Source of the DNA: Campylobacterales bacterium
Lineage (GTDB): Bacteria > Campylobacterota > Campylobacteria > Campylobacterales > Sulfurimonadaceae
Assembly: GCA_016937915.1 (NCBI GenBank)
Contig: JAFGVR010000039.1
Coordinates: 1 to 6,145 of the forward strand
Reading direction: 5' to 3'
Length of the DNA: 6,145 nucleotides
Shown here: positions 1-6,135 of the stretch, piece after piece
How positions within the stretch are numbered: the first letter of the stretch is position 1
Layout: each line of letters opens with the position of its first letter
The notes under the pieces: generated by a model
The model's input: the letters and a program-made list of their open reading frames with translations, nothing else
Told to the model about the DNA's origin: nothing
Database searches by the model: none
Translations under genes and position numbers: made by a program

Positions 1-15
1 CCATGAAAAAGCGGC

Positions 16-750
16 ATGAGGTTAGAGGTGCTAATGGGAAATAAAATTAGTGAAAAGTTTGTCTTGACAAATGGGGGCAGTTTCATGCTTAAAATGGCGG
101 AGTGGGTTATATTACTCACCCCCATCGGTGTTTTTTCACTCATCTCTTATGTGATAGCAGATCAGGGGATAGAGGTTATTTTAGGGCTTTGGAAGTATGT
201 GCTTTTAGTTGTAGCAGTTATTGTTTTTCATGGAATCATAACCCTTCCGCTACTTTTAGCTTTTTTTGGAAAAATCAACCCTTATAAGTACCTATCAGAT
301 GTTCGTGAAGCCCCTATCATGACGTTTTCCACTGCGAGTTCAGCTGCGACTTTGCCAGTCTCTATGAGAGTAGTTGAGGAGATGGGTGGGGTGGATAAAA
401 AAACTGCATCTTTTGTTTTGCCTCTTGGTGCAACTGTATCTATGGATGGGACTGCGGCGTATTTAACAATTGCAGTTTTATATATAGCAAACCTTGCTGG
501 AGTAGAGCTTAGTTTTGCAGACCAGATGCTTCTTGGCATCACAGTAGTAGCACTTAGTGTAGGGGTGGCAGCACTCCCTAGTGCATCGCTTGTTATGATG
601 GTGGTTATCTTAAATCAGCTGGGACTTCCAACGGAATATATAGCTCTAATTGTAGCAGTAGATAGAATCTTAGATATGTGTCGAACATCACTAAATGTGA
701 CATCCGATTTAGTAGTTACAAAGATGGTTGACCTTTTAGGTAAAAACTAG
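16..750 (+). CDS. Dicarboxylate/amino acid:cation symporter (DAACS/SLC1 family), C-terminal half, apparently frame-broken at its 5' end
   Basis: Inner-membrane secondary transporter that takes up acidic amino acids or C4-dicarboxylates with Na+ or H+. The 244 readable residues cover roughly the second half of a family whose members usually exceed 400 residues. Visible in order (numbered from the ATG at 16): a membrane segment with TPIGVFSLI (35-43); the HP1 serine-rich motif STASSAATLP (105-114); the helix 7 motif SMDGTA (142-147), where most relatives have NMDGT; an HP2-like ALPSASLVM stretch (186-194); and the helix 8 signature with Asp216, Asp220, Arg223, Thr224, Asn227 and Asp231. The conserved Arg223 fits an acidic substrate. 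The ATG at 16 has no convincing ribosome site and this frame is closed by TGA at 4-6, so it is probably not the true start. Family-like sequence seems to continue upstream in another frame. The family call is firm; whether the gene is intact is doubtful. Confidence 0.85.
   Translation: MRLEVLMGNKISEKFVLTNGGSFMLKMAEWVILLTPIGVFSLISYVIADQGIEVILGLWKYVLLVVAVIVFHGIITLPLLLAFFGKINPYKYLSDVREAPIMTFSTASSAATLPVSMRVVEEMGGVDKKTASFVLPLGATVSMDGTAAYLTIAVLYIANLAGVELSFADQMLLGITVVALSVGVAALPSASLVMMVVILNQLGLPTEYIALIVAVDRILDMCRTSLNVTSDLVVTKMVDLLGKN
18..31 (+). repeat. Imperfect 7-bp tandem duplication at the apparent frame break in the symporter
   Basis: GAGGTTA (18-24) is followed directly by GAGGTGC (25-31). Upstream of it, the frame that reads ATG at 3 gives MKKRHEV and then runs to TAA at 42-44. 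Downstream, the symporter continues in the frame of position 16. Removing one 7-bp copy joins the two as KKRHEVLMGNKISEK, with no stop. Only the first five bases of the two copies match, so slippage duplication is an inference; a sequencing error or another small indel here would look the same. Confidence 0.45.
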
Positions 751-1799
751 GCAATCTCCCTATTTTGTACCATTTTTCTTCGTTCTTTCATCCTTTGTTT
801 TGCAAGTTCACGCATATCTTCTATATCATCACTCTCATCAACTATCTCCATCCCAAGTAGTGTTTCGATGCAGTCTTCTAAAGTGATAATCCCTTCTGTT
901 TGATCATATTTGTCTTTTACTAAGAACATATGATCTCTTTTTGAGATGAATAGATCAAGAGCTTTTCTAACATGAATATTTTCATTTATAGAGAAGATGT
1001 TTTTTGTTATGGAGCCGATAGTTACACTATCATCTATAAGGGATTGTTCAAAGATTTTTTTGGTTAAAACTAAGCCTGTTACATCCTCTATAGAGTTTTT
1101 ATAAACTGGTATCCTTGAAAATTTGAATATATCTTCCTTTGTTTCTAAAACCTCTTTGACTGTTATAGATTCATCAAGGGCAAACACTACACTTCTAGGT
1201 GTTAAAACATCCATAACTTTTATCTTATCAAGCTTTAAAACATTTTCTATAACATCTGATTCTTTCTCATTGATTATCCCCTCATCTTCACTAATTAGCA
1301 TCGATTCTAAAAGTTCATCTTTTGTGATAGATGTAGCTTCATCTTTTCCTTTAGAGATTTTATCTGTTACAAATAGGGTAGTAAGAATTATTGGATATGT
1401 TATCCAAATAAAGAAGCGAATAAAACGAGCGGAGATAGGAGCTAGAGTTTTCCAATATATCGCACCTATGGTTTTTGGTATAATCTCTGATAAAAATAGT
1501 ATCGCAAATGTTAAAATCACAGATATATAAACAACAGCGTCATTGCCAAATATGATAGCAGCTTGAGCACCAACAGCAGCAGCACCTATCGTGTGAGCTA
1601 TAGTATTTAAGATAAGTATAGATGCTATAGATTTATTGATGTTATCTTTTTGATAACGCAACAATCTTCCAGTAACTGGTTTTTCCTTTTCCAAAACAGC
1701 TATGTAAGATATATTAATAGATAGAAGTACTGCTTCTAAAACAGAACATAAGAAAGAGACGCCTACTGCAATGAAGAAGTAGAATATAAGCAGGTCCAA
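747..1799 (-). CDS. CNNM/CorC-family membrane protein with CBS pair, lacking the C-terminal CorC_HlyC domain (putative Mg2+/divalent cation exporter)
   Basis: 350 residues. The N-terminal CNNM (DUF21) membrane domain has hydrophobic segments at about 4-28, 57-83, 88-108 and 120-144. It contains SVLEAVLLS (19-27), LNTIAHTIGAAAVG (64-77) and the family hallmark SEIIPKTIG (104-112). An acidic linker with ISEDEGIINEKE (169-180) leads into two CBS modules at about 196-255 (VMDVLTPRS, FSRIPVY) and 262-318 (HMFLVKDKYDQTEGIITLEDC). The family is known for Mg2+ (and Co2+) transport, usually extrusion, with CBS domains binding ATP/Mg2+. Classical CorC proteins carry about 80 further residues; here only a charged tail (about 320-350) follows CBS2. 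The start is TTG at 1799-1797, supported by AAAAGGA ten bases upstream and by the membrane segment beginning at once; no ATG start is nearby. It lies 27 bases downstream of mgtE on the same strand, so co-transcription is likely. Transport direction and ion are inferred. Confidence 0.9.
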   Translation of the reverse strand: MDLLIFYFFIAVGVSFLCSVLEAVLLSINISYIAVLEKEKPVTGRLLRYQKDNINKSIASILILNTIAHTIGAAAVGAQAAIIFGNDAVVYISVILTFAILFLSEIIPKTIGAIYWKTLAPISARFIRFFIWITYPIILTTLFVTDKISKGKDEATSITKDELLESMLISEDEGIINEKESDVIENVLKLDKIKVMDVLTPRSVVFALDESITVKEVLETKEDIFKFSRIPVYKNSIEDVTGLVLTKKIFEQSLIDDSVTIGSITKNIFSINENIHVRKALDLFISKRDHMFLVKDKYDQTEGIITLEDCIETLLGMEIVDESDDIEDMRELAKQRMKERRKMVQNREIA

Positions 1800-1809
1800 G
1801 TTTGAAAAA

Positions 1810-1816
1810 TCCTTTT
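1810..1816 (-). promoter_or_regulatory. Ribosome binding site supporting the TTG start of the CNNM/CorC gene
   Basis: On the minus strand AAAAGGA lies in the short gap after the mgtE stop codon, with ten bases before TTG at 1799-1797. It is the only purine-rich site in the gap and decides the non-ATG start. Confidence 0.6.
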
Positions 1817-1826
1817 GTGTATAAAA

Positions 1827-3155
1827 TTAGAGCAACATATAAGTTGCTAATCCTAAAAAGCTAAAAAAGCCAACAACATCAGTAACAGTTGTTAAAACTA
1901 CTGTACTCCCTATAGCTGGATCTACATCCATTTTTTTTAAAAATAGTGGAATGGTAGCTCCAAAAAAACCAGCTGCAAAAAGATTTATAATCATGCTAAG
2001 TCCTATAACTAAACCTAACATATTCATATCAAACCATAAAGCAGCTATTGTCCCCATAATTATAGCAAATAAGCTACCGTTTAACAACGCGATAATCACC
2101 TCTTTTTGTATAATCCTATAGGCATCTTTTGACTCTATATCACCAAGGGCAAGTTGTCTTACAACAACTGTTAGGCTTTGAGTTCCAGCATTTCCACCCA
2201 TCGATGACACTATGGGCATAAGGATAGCTAGTGCTACCATAGAATCAAGAGTTTCAGAAAAAAGCCCTATCACTAAAGATGCTGCAATTGCAGTTAAAAG
2301 GTTTAAAAAAAGCCACGAAGCTCTTTTTTTACCCGCTTCAAGTATCTCATCATCCTCTTCCGCTTCATCATCAACACCAGCTAGGTTATACATCTGCTCA
2401 GTTGATAATTCATTTATGATATCATATACATCATCAGATGTTATACGCCCAAGTAGTACCCCATATTCATTTGTTATAGGGATAACTGATAGGTCGTATT
2501 CTTCAAATATATGAACTACATCTTTTATATCTTGTCTATCAGTAGCACGACGAGGTTCAAAACTTTTTTTTGACTTATCTATATTTTCTAAAAGAGATTT
2601 TTCAAAATCAAATACAAGCAAATCATCTAAACCAACTGCATATCTTAGTTTATTTTCATTGTTTGTTATAAAAAGGTTTTGAACATTCTCAAGCTCATTT
2701 TCATTTCTAAGTTTTGCAAATCTTTTGATTACATCGTGAACTATCTCATCTTTTGTAGCGGTAAAAACCTCAAGCTGCATATATGCACCAGCTTCATCAT
2801 CTTCATATTTTTGAAGTCTTTGTATCTCATTTTGGTCAATCGAATCGAGTGTGTCAAAAACTTTTCCAGCTTTTTGTTTATCTATATCTTGAAGCTCTTG
2901 CATAAATTCAAGTTGGTCATCCGATTCAAGTTCAGAGATAGCAAAACTAAGTTCATCTACACTAAGTGATTCTACAACATCATCAAAGAATCTATCAGGA
3001 AGTGCTAGGGTTACATCACCAACTAAATCAGCAGGTACTAATTTTATAGCTTTAGCAAAATCTTCTTCATTATACTCTTTTAAGATTTTTGCTATATCTG
3101 AGGGGTGTAAGTCAGCTACATCATGAGCATCTAAATAATTTTTTAATTTATCCAT
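1827..3155 (-). CDS. mgtE: Magnesium transporter MgtE
   Basis: Mg2+-gated Mg2+ channel/importer of the inner membrane, acting as a dimer. The 442 residues match a full-length MgtE. The N-terminal helical domain starts with DLHPSDIAKIL (15-25) and runs to about 118. Two CBS domains follow at about 122-186 and 200-255 (DLSVIPITNEYGVLLGRITSDD). An acidic plug-helix region with DDEAEEDDEILEAG lies at 262-275. The membrane domain (about 280-442) has five predicted helices and includes the pore signature GGNAGTQ (320-326) and the last-helix motif TTVTD with Asp426, the position that binds Mg2+ in the pore of Thermus MgtE. In the family, Mg2+ bound among acidic residues of the N, CBS and plug regions closes the channel. 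The ATG at 3155 is preceded by AAAGGGG with four bases between. It is first in the minus-strand unit, followed by the CNNM/CorC gene. The leader is too short for an Mg2+ riboswitch, so control may be at the protein level. Confidence 0.96.
   Translation of the reverse strand: MDKLKNYLDAHDVADLHPSDIAKILKEYNEEDFAKAIKLVPADLVGDVTLALPDRFFDDVVESLSVDELSFAISELESDDQLEFMQELQDIDKQKAGKVFDTLDSIDQNEIQRLQKYEDDEAGAYMQLEVFTATKDEIVHDVIKRFAKLRNENELENVQNLFITNNENKLRYAVGLDDLLVFDFEKSLLENIDKSKKSFEPRRATDRQDIKDVVHIFEEYDLSVIPITNEYGVLLGRITSDDVYDIINELSTEQMYNLAGVDDEAEEDDEILEAGKKRASWLFLNLLTAIAASLVIGLFSETLDSMVALAILMPIVSSMGGNAGTQSLTVVVRQLALGDIESKDAYRIIQKEVIIALLNGSLFAIIMGTIAALWFDMNMLGLVIGLSMIINLFAAGFFGATIPLFLKKMDVDPAIGSTVVLTTVTDVVGFFSFLGLATYMLL
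1831..1848 (-). other. Small hairpin over the last codons of mgtE
   Basis: On the minus strand AGCAAC and GTTGCT form a 6-bp stem around a 6-base loop. It covers the final mgtE codons and is followed by the stop codon and a T-rich stretch (TAATTTTATA). It resembles a weak terminator or attenuator that could lower expression of the downstream CNNM gene, but the stem is short and the T run is interrupted. Confidence 0.25.
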
Positions 3156-3159
3156 AATT

Positions 3160-3166
3160 CCCCTTT
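3160..3166 (-). promoter_or_regulatory. Ribosome binding site of mgtE
   Basis: Minus-strand AAAGGGG, four bases before the ATG at 3155. It sits directly against a symmetric T7/A7 run (3164-3177), so its A-rich side is part of that run. Confidence 0.6.
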
Positions 3167-3178
3167 TTTTAAAAAAAT

Positions 3179-3199
3179 ATTATATACTCTAGAATTATA
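3179..3199 (-). promoter_or_regulatory. Probable mgtE promoter, two candidate -10 boxes
   Basis: Two perfect TATAAT hexamers are read on the minus strand, at 3199-3194 and 3184-3179. They would start transcripts near 3187 or 3172, giving leaders of about 17-32 bases. No good -35 box is visible (TTAGCT at 3222-3217 is a 3/6 match with 17-base spacing for the first). This is common in Campylobacterota, whose housekeeping promoters rely on the -10 and upstream AT-rich DNA. Which box is used cannot be told from sequence. Confidence 0.45.
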
Positions 3200-3213
3200 C
3201 TTGCTTTTATATT
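3196..3213 (+). promoter_or_regulatory. Probable promoter of the SYLF-cyclase unit
   Basis: Candidate -10 boxes are TATACT (3196-3201) and TATATT (3208-3213) on the plus strand. The first overlaps a minus-strand TATAAT of the mgtE promoter (3194-3199). No convincing -35 was seen. The assignment rests on AT-rich hexamers in AT-rich DNA and is weak. Confidence 0.3.
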
Positions 3214-3225
3214 TAAAGCTAAAAT

Positions 3226-3231
3226 AAGGAG
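3226..3231 (+). promoter_or_regulatory. Ribosome binding site that moves the SYLF gene start to TTG at 3237
   Basis: AAGGAG is a strong Shine-Dalgarno core. Its last base is the first base of the GTG at 3231, so that GTG cannot be its start codon. TTG at 3237-3239, five bases downstream and in the same frame, is correctly placed. Confidence 0.65.
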
Positions 3232-3236
3232 TGGTT

Positions 3237-3812
3237 TTGAAAAAGATTTTAGTTTTTTTGATTTTAGTTTTTGTGTGGTTTAGTTTTTCTGGTTTTTGGT
3301 CTGGTAAAAATGAAAAGACAGAGCTAGAAGAATCAAAGAGTCAAAGGCATCAGATACATAATGAAACACTTAAATATCTGTATGAGTATGCTCCAGATGC
3401 AAAAGAGATGGTTATAAACTCTTATGGTTATGCTACATTTGCAAATGTTGGGGTAAATCTTCTAATAGGTTCATTTGAGGGTGGAAGAGGTTTAGCTAGA
3501 AATAATAAAACAGGTAAAGTGACCTATATGAATATGGCATCTGCGGGACTTGGACTAGGACTTGGTGTAAAAGATTTTAGAGTTGTATTTTTATTTGAAA
3601 ATGAAAAAGTTTATAAAAACTTCATCACAAGTGGATGGGAAGCAAATGCTCAAGCAGATGCTGCTGCAAAGGCTGGTAAAGATGGTGGTGCATTAAATGC
3701 TGCTGTAACAGTAGCACCTGGGATTAGGATATACAAACTTACAAAAAATGGTTTAGCACTTCAAGCTACTATTCAAGGCACTAAGTATTGGGTAGATGGC
3801 GATTTAAATTAG
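3237..3812 (+). CDS. Secreted SYLF-domain (Ysc84/DUF500-type) protein, putative lipid-binding
   Basis: About 191 residues. The frame stays open to a GTG at 3231, but the Shine-Dalgarno AAGGAG overlaps that codon, so TTG at 3237 is preferred. Numbered from the GTG, a basic start (KK, 4-5) and a hydrophobic stretch (6-20) ending in FSFSG look like a Sec signal peptide. There is no lipobox cysteine, so the product is probably periplasmic and soluble or peripherally bound. The SYLF domain follows: SYGYATFANVGVNLLIGSFE (64-83), a Gly-rich GLGLGLGVKDFRVVFLFEN (106-124), the AANAQADAAAKAG-like segment at 137-149 (here EANAQADAAAKAG), APGIRIYKLTKNGLA (162-176) and a terminal TKYWVD. Eukaryotic SYLF proteins bind phosphoinositides and bacterial ones are thought to bind lipids; the cellular role is unknown. 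It is first in a plus-strand pair, 24 bases ahead of the CHASE2 adenylate cyclase, which hints at a linked envelope function. Confidence 0.88.
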   Translation: MKKILVFLILVFVWFSFSGFWSGKNEKTELEESKSQRHQIHNETLKYLYEYAPDAKEMVINSYGYATFANVGVNLLIGSFEGGRGLARNNKTGKVTYMNMASAGLGLGLGVKDFRVVFLFENEKVYKNFITSGWEANAQADAAAKAGKDGGALNAAVTVAPGIRIYKLTKNGLALQATIQGTKYWVDGDLN

Positions 3813-3836
3813 TGTTAAATAGTTACATAATTTGAT

Positions 3837-6089
3837 ATGAATAAAAATCTCAATAAACAGTTAAAAAGGTTTTTATACTATTTTCTCACATCTATGTTGA
3901 TTGCCTCTTTAGCTTTTGTGTTTAAAATAAAATTTAAAATACTGACGGATCCTTTTGAATATAAGCTTCAAGATTATATGTTTAAACTCAGAGGTCCAAT
4001 AAAAGATAGTGGTAATGTTGTTATAGTTGATATAGATGAAAAATCACTAAATAAACTTGGACAATGGCCTTGGTCACGAGATAAAGTTGCCAAAATTATA
4101 GAAAATTTGACATTGGCAGAGGTAGCTGTGATAGGTCTGGATATTGTTTTTGCAGAGCAAGATCAAAGTTCACCTGCAAAAGTTTTAAAAGATTTTGGAA
4201 TTGATAATATTAAATTACCAGATTATGATGAGATGTTTATATATACTGTTATGAATTCTCCTACTATTTTAGGCTATCAATTTATTTTAGATGATAATAT
4301 ACCTTTTATAGAAAAAGAGGATTTAAACATCCCTTTGATAGTTATAGAAAAAGGTAATATAGAGTGGAATTATGTATTAAATAAAGCTGTGGGGACAGTT
4401 TTAAATTATAAACAGCTTCAAAATAGTGCTTATTCAAGTGGATTTATCAATAATGTACCTGATGAAAGTGGTATTGTAAGAAGTGTACCTTTGGTTATAA
4501 AATATGATGATAGATATTTTCCATCACTTTCACTTGATATGCTTATAGCATCTTCTGGTCTTGATAAAATATTTATAAATTATGATAACTATGGTATGCA
4601 AAGTGTTAGAATTGGTGAGTTAGAGATACCTACAGATAGACATGGTAATCTAATGGTAAATTTTAGGGGACCTCGTAATACTTTTAAATATTATTCTGCT
4701 ATTGATATATATGATGGTGATTTTGATAGAGATCTTTTTAAAGATAAGGTGATACTTATAGGTACAACCGCAGCAGGATTGTTTGATCTAAGGGCTATCC
4801 CATATGATTCTGTTTTTCCAGGGGTAGAGATACATGCTAATATAATTGATAATATATTAATTGGTGATTTTTTAAATCTTCCTATATGGATAGATGGTTT
4901 TAATGTATCAAGCCTTTATATAATTGCATTTCTAGTAATGTTATTTATCATTTATTTTCCTTTGTATCTAAAACCATTATCTATAATCTCTCTTCTTTTT
5001 TTAACTTTTTATCTTAATTATTATCTTTTATTTGAGCATGGTATAGTTTCTGATCTATTTATGCCAATTTTATTAATAATAGTCTCTTCAATTATTTTTA
5101 TATTTATTGATTTTTTTGTAGAGGTCAGAAAAAAACATATAATCAAAAAGAAGTTTGCTTCAAAGGTTTCAAAAGAGGTTATGGATGATTTGCTTTTAAA
5201 TGTAGAATCAGATCATTTTTCAGTTAAAGAAAAAGAGGTGACTATATTTTTTTCAGATGTAAGAAATTTTACAAGCATCTCAGAATCGATGCCAGATCCA
5301 ATAACACTTATAGAGTTTATGAATGAGTATATGGATCCAATGACAGAGATAATCATAGAGCAAAAAGGTACAGTTGATAAATTTATCGGTGATGCTATTA
5401 TGGCATACTGGAATGCACCATGGGATATAGATAATCATGCAGATAGAGCTGTACATGCTGCTTTAAATCAGCTTTATAAGTTAAAGGAACTAAATGAAAA
5501 AATTTCAATAGATCCTAGATATCAAAATACTGTAAAAATGTGTGAAGAAAAAGGGATTCCAATCTTAGATATAGGTGTAGGGATAAATACAGGTGATGTT
5601 ATAGTAGGTGAGATGGGTTCAAGTAAAAGAAGTGATTACACTATTATAGGAAATGCTGTAAATCTAGGATCTAGGCTTGAATCACTGTGTAAATTTTATG
5701 GTTCAAAATGTAATATATCAAATTATACAAAAGAGCAGTTAAATGATAGTTATATTTATATGTATCTTGATACTGTTACCGTAAAGGGTCAAAACAATGC
5801 TGTTGAGATTTGGCAAGTTATAGATTTTGATAAACCAGATAATAATGAAAAATTATATTCAGTAAGTAGAGAAAAGTTAGATAGTGAACTTAAAGGGCAT
5901 AGTCAAGCTATAGATATGTATAAAAATGGTAATTTTAAAGTAGCATTGGAAAGATTTCAAATTTTAAATCAGAATGAAAATAAAATTAATAAAAATATTT
6001 ATGATATTTATATTCAAAGATGTGAAAGATATATTGAGAATCCACCTGTGAATTTTGATGGTGTATTTAAACATACCACTAAAGGTTAG
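3837..6089 (+). CDS. CHASE2-domain class III adenylate cyclase with C-terminal extension
   Basis: Membrane receptor cyclase of 750 residues, predicted to make cAMP from ATP. A signal-anchor helix (about 12-30) precedes an extracytoplasmic CHASE2 sensor (about 38-345) marked by VVIVDIDEKSL (61-71), WPWSRDKVAKII (77-88), VIGLDIVFAEQD (98-109) and FPGVEIHANIIDNIL (327-341). Three membrane helices (about 355-377, 379-399, 404-427) and a basic linker lead to the catalytic domain (about 465-645). All six key positions are readable: metal ligands Asp474 (FFSDVRNFTS) and Asp519 (KFIGDAI), adenine-selecting Lys515 and Thr602 (DYTIIG), and transition-state Asn609 and Arg613 (VNLGSRLE). The Lys/Thr pair indicates class IIIb with ATP specificity. 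The tail (about 675-750) is helical, perhaps TPR-like (AIDMYKNGNFKVALERFQIL, 691-710), and ends FKHTTKG. The ATG at 3837 keeps the whole anchor helix, but no clear ribosome site precedes it. The gene probably shares a transcript with the SYLF gene 24 bases upstream. The ligand is unknown. Confidence 0.95.
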   Translation: MNKNLNKQLKRFLYYFLTSMLIASLAFVFKIKFKILTDPFEYKLQDYMFKLRGPIKDSGNVVIVDIDEKSLNKLGQWPWSRDKVAKIIENLTLAEVAVIGLDIVFAEQDQSSPAKVLKDFGIDNIKLPDYDEMFIYTVMNSPTILGYQFILDDNIPFIEKEDLNIPLIVIEKGNIEWNYVLNKAVGTVLNYKQLQNSAYSSGFINNVPDESGIVRSVPLVIKYDDRYFPSLSLDMLIASSGLDKIFINYDNYGMQSVRIGELEIPTDRHGNLMVNFRGPRNTFKYYSAIDIYDGDFDRDLFKDKVILIGTTAAGLFDLRAIPYDSVFPGVEIHANIIDNILIGDFLNLPIWIDGFNVSSLYIIAFLVMLFIIYFPLYLKPLSIISLLFLTFYLNYYLLFEHGIVSDLFMPILLIIVSSIIFIFIDFFVEVRKKHIIKKKFASKVSKEVMDDLLLNVESDHFSVKEKEVTIFFSDVRNFTSISESMPDPITLIEFMNEYMDPMTEIIIEQKGTVDKFIGDAIMAYWNAPWDIDNHADRAVHAALNQLYKLKELNEKISIDPRYQNTVKMCEEKGIPILDIGVGINTGDVIVGEMGSSKRSDYTIIGNAVNLGSRLESLCKFYGSKCNISNYTKEQLNDSYIYMYLDTVTVKGQNNAVEIWQVIDFDKPDNNEKLYSVSREKLDSELKGHSQAIDMYKNGNFKVALERFQILNQNENKINKNIYDIYIQRCERYIENPPVNFDGVFKHTTKG

Positions 6090-6105
6090 TGTTTATTTTA
6101 AGTAG

Positions 6106-6135
6106 TTTTAATAGATTTTGTTTAAAATATTAAAA
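6106..6135 (+). terminator. AT-only hairpin after the cyclase gene, possible weak terminator
   Basis: TTTTAATA (6106-6113) pairs with TATTAAAA (6128-6135), and inside it TTTT (6116-6119) pairs with AAAA (6124-6127) around a GTTT loop. This gives 12 A-T pairs with a 2-base bulge, starting 16 bases after the stop codon. It is followed by TC and an A run rather than a T run, so it is not a standard Rho-independent terminator. It might only reflect AT-rich composition. Confidence 0.25.

Noticed and set aside
102..542. Short open frames overlapping the symporter on both strands
   Set aside because: The symporter frame here contains all the conserved HP1 and helix 7 motifs; the other frames give no recognisable protein.
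1..750. Symporter as horizontally acquired because it looks more GC-rich than the cyclase gene
   Set aside because: By eye the difference can be explained by its Gly/Ala/Val-rich membrane protein composition; no mobile element, tRNA or repeat border is seen.
1123..1530. Open frame on the plus strand inside the CNNM gene
   Set aside because: It is antisense to a clear CNNM/CBS protein, its product is Ser/Ile-rich and matches no family I know, and it has no ribosome site.
2212..2969. Two plus-strand open frames (2212-2514 and 2679-2969) inside mgtE
   Set aside because: Both are antisense shadows of MgtE with low-complexity Ser- or Phe/Lys-rich products and no start signals.
3156..3236. Mg2+ riboswitch (M-box or mgtA-type leader) upstream of mgtE
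   Set aside because: The gap to the divergent gene is about 80 bases and the likely leader only 17-32 bases, far too short for an M-box; no fitting stem structure is seen.
3237..3320. SYLF protein as a lipoprotein
   Set aside because: No cysteine follows the hydrophobic signal stretch (FSFSGFWSG), so there is no lipobox.
5214..5760. Guanylate cyclase or inactive pseudo-cyclase
   Set aside because: Lys515/Thr602 match adenylate cyclases of class IIIb, and both metal Asp plus Asn609/Arg613 are present, so an active adenylate cyclase is the better reading.
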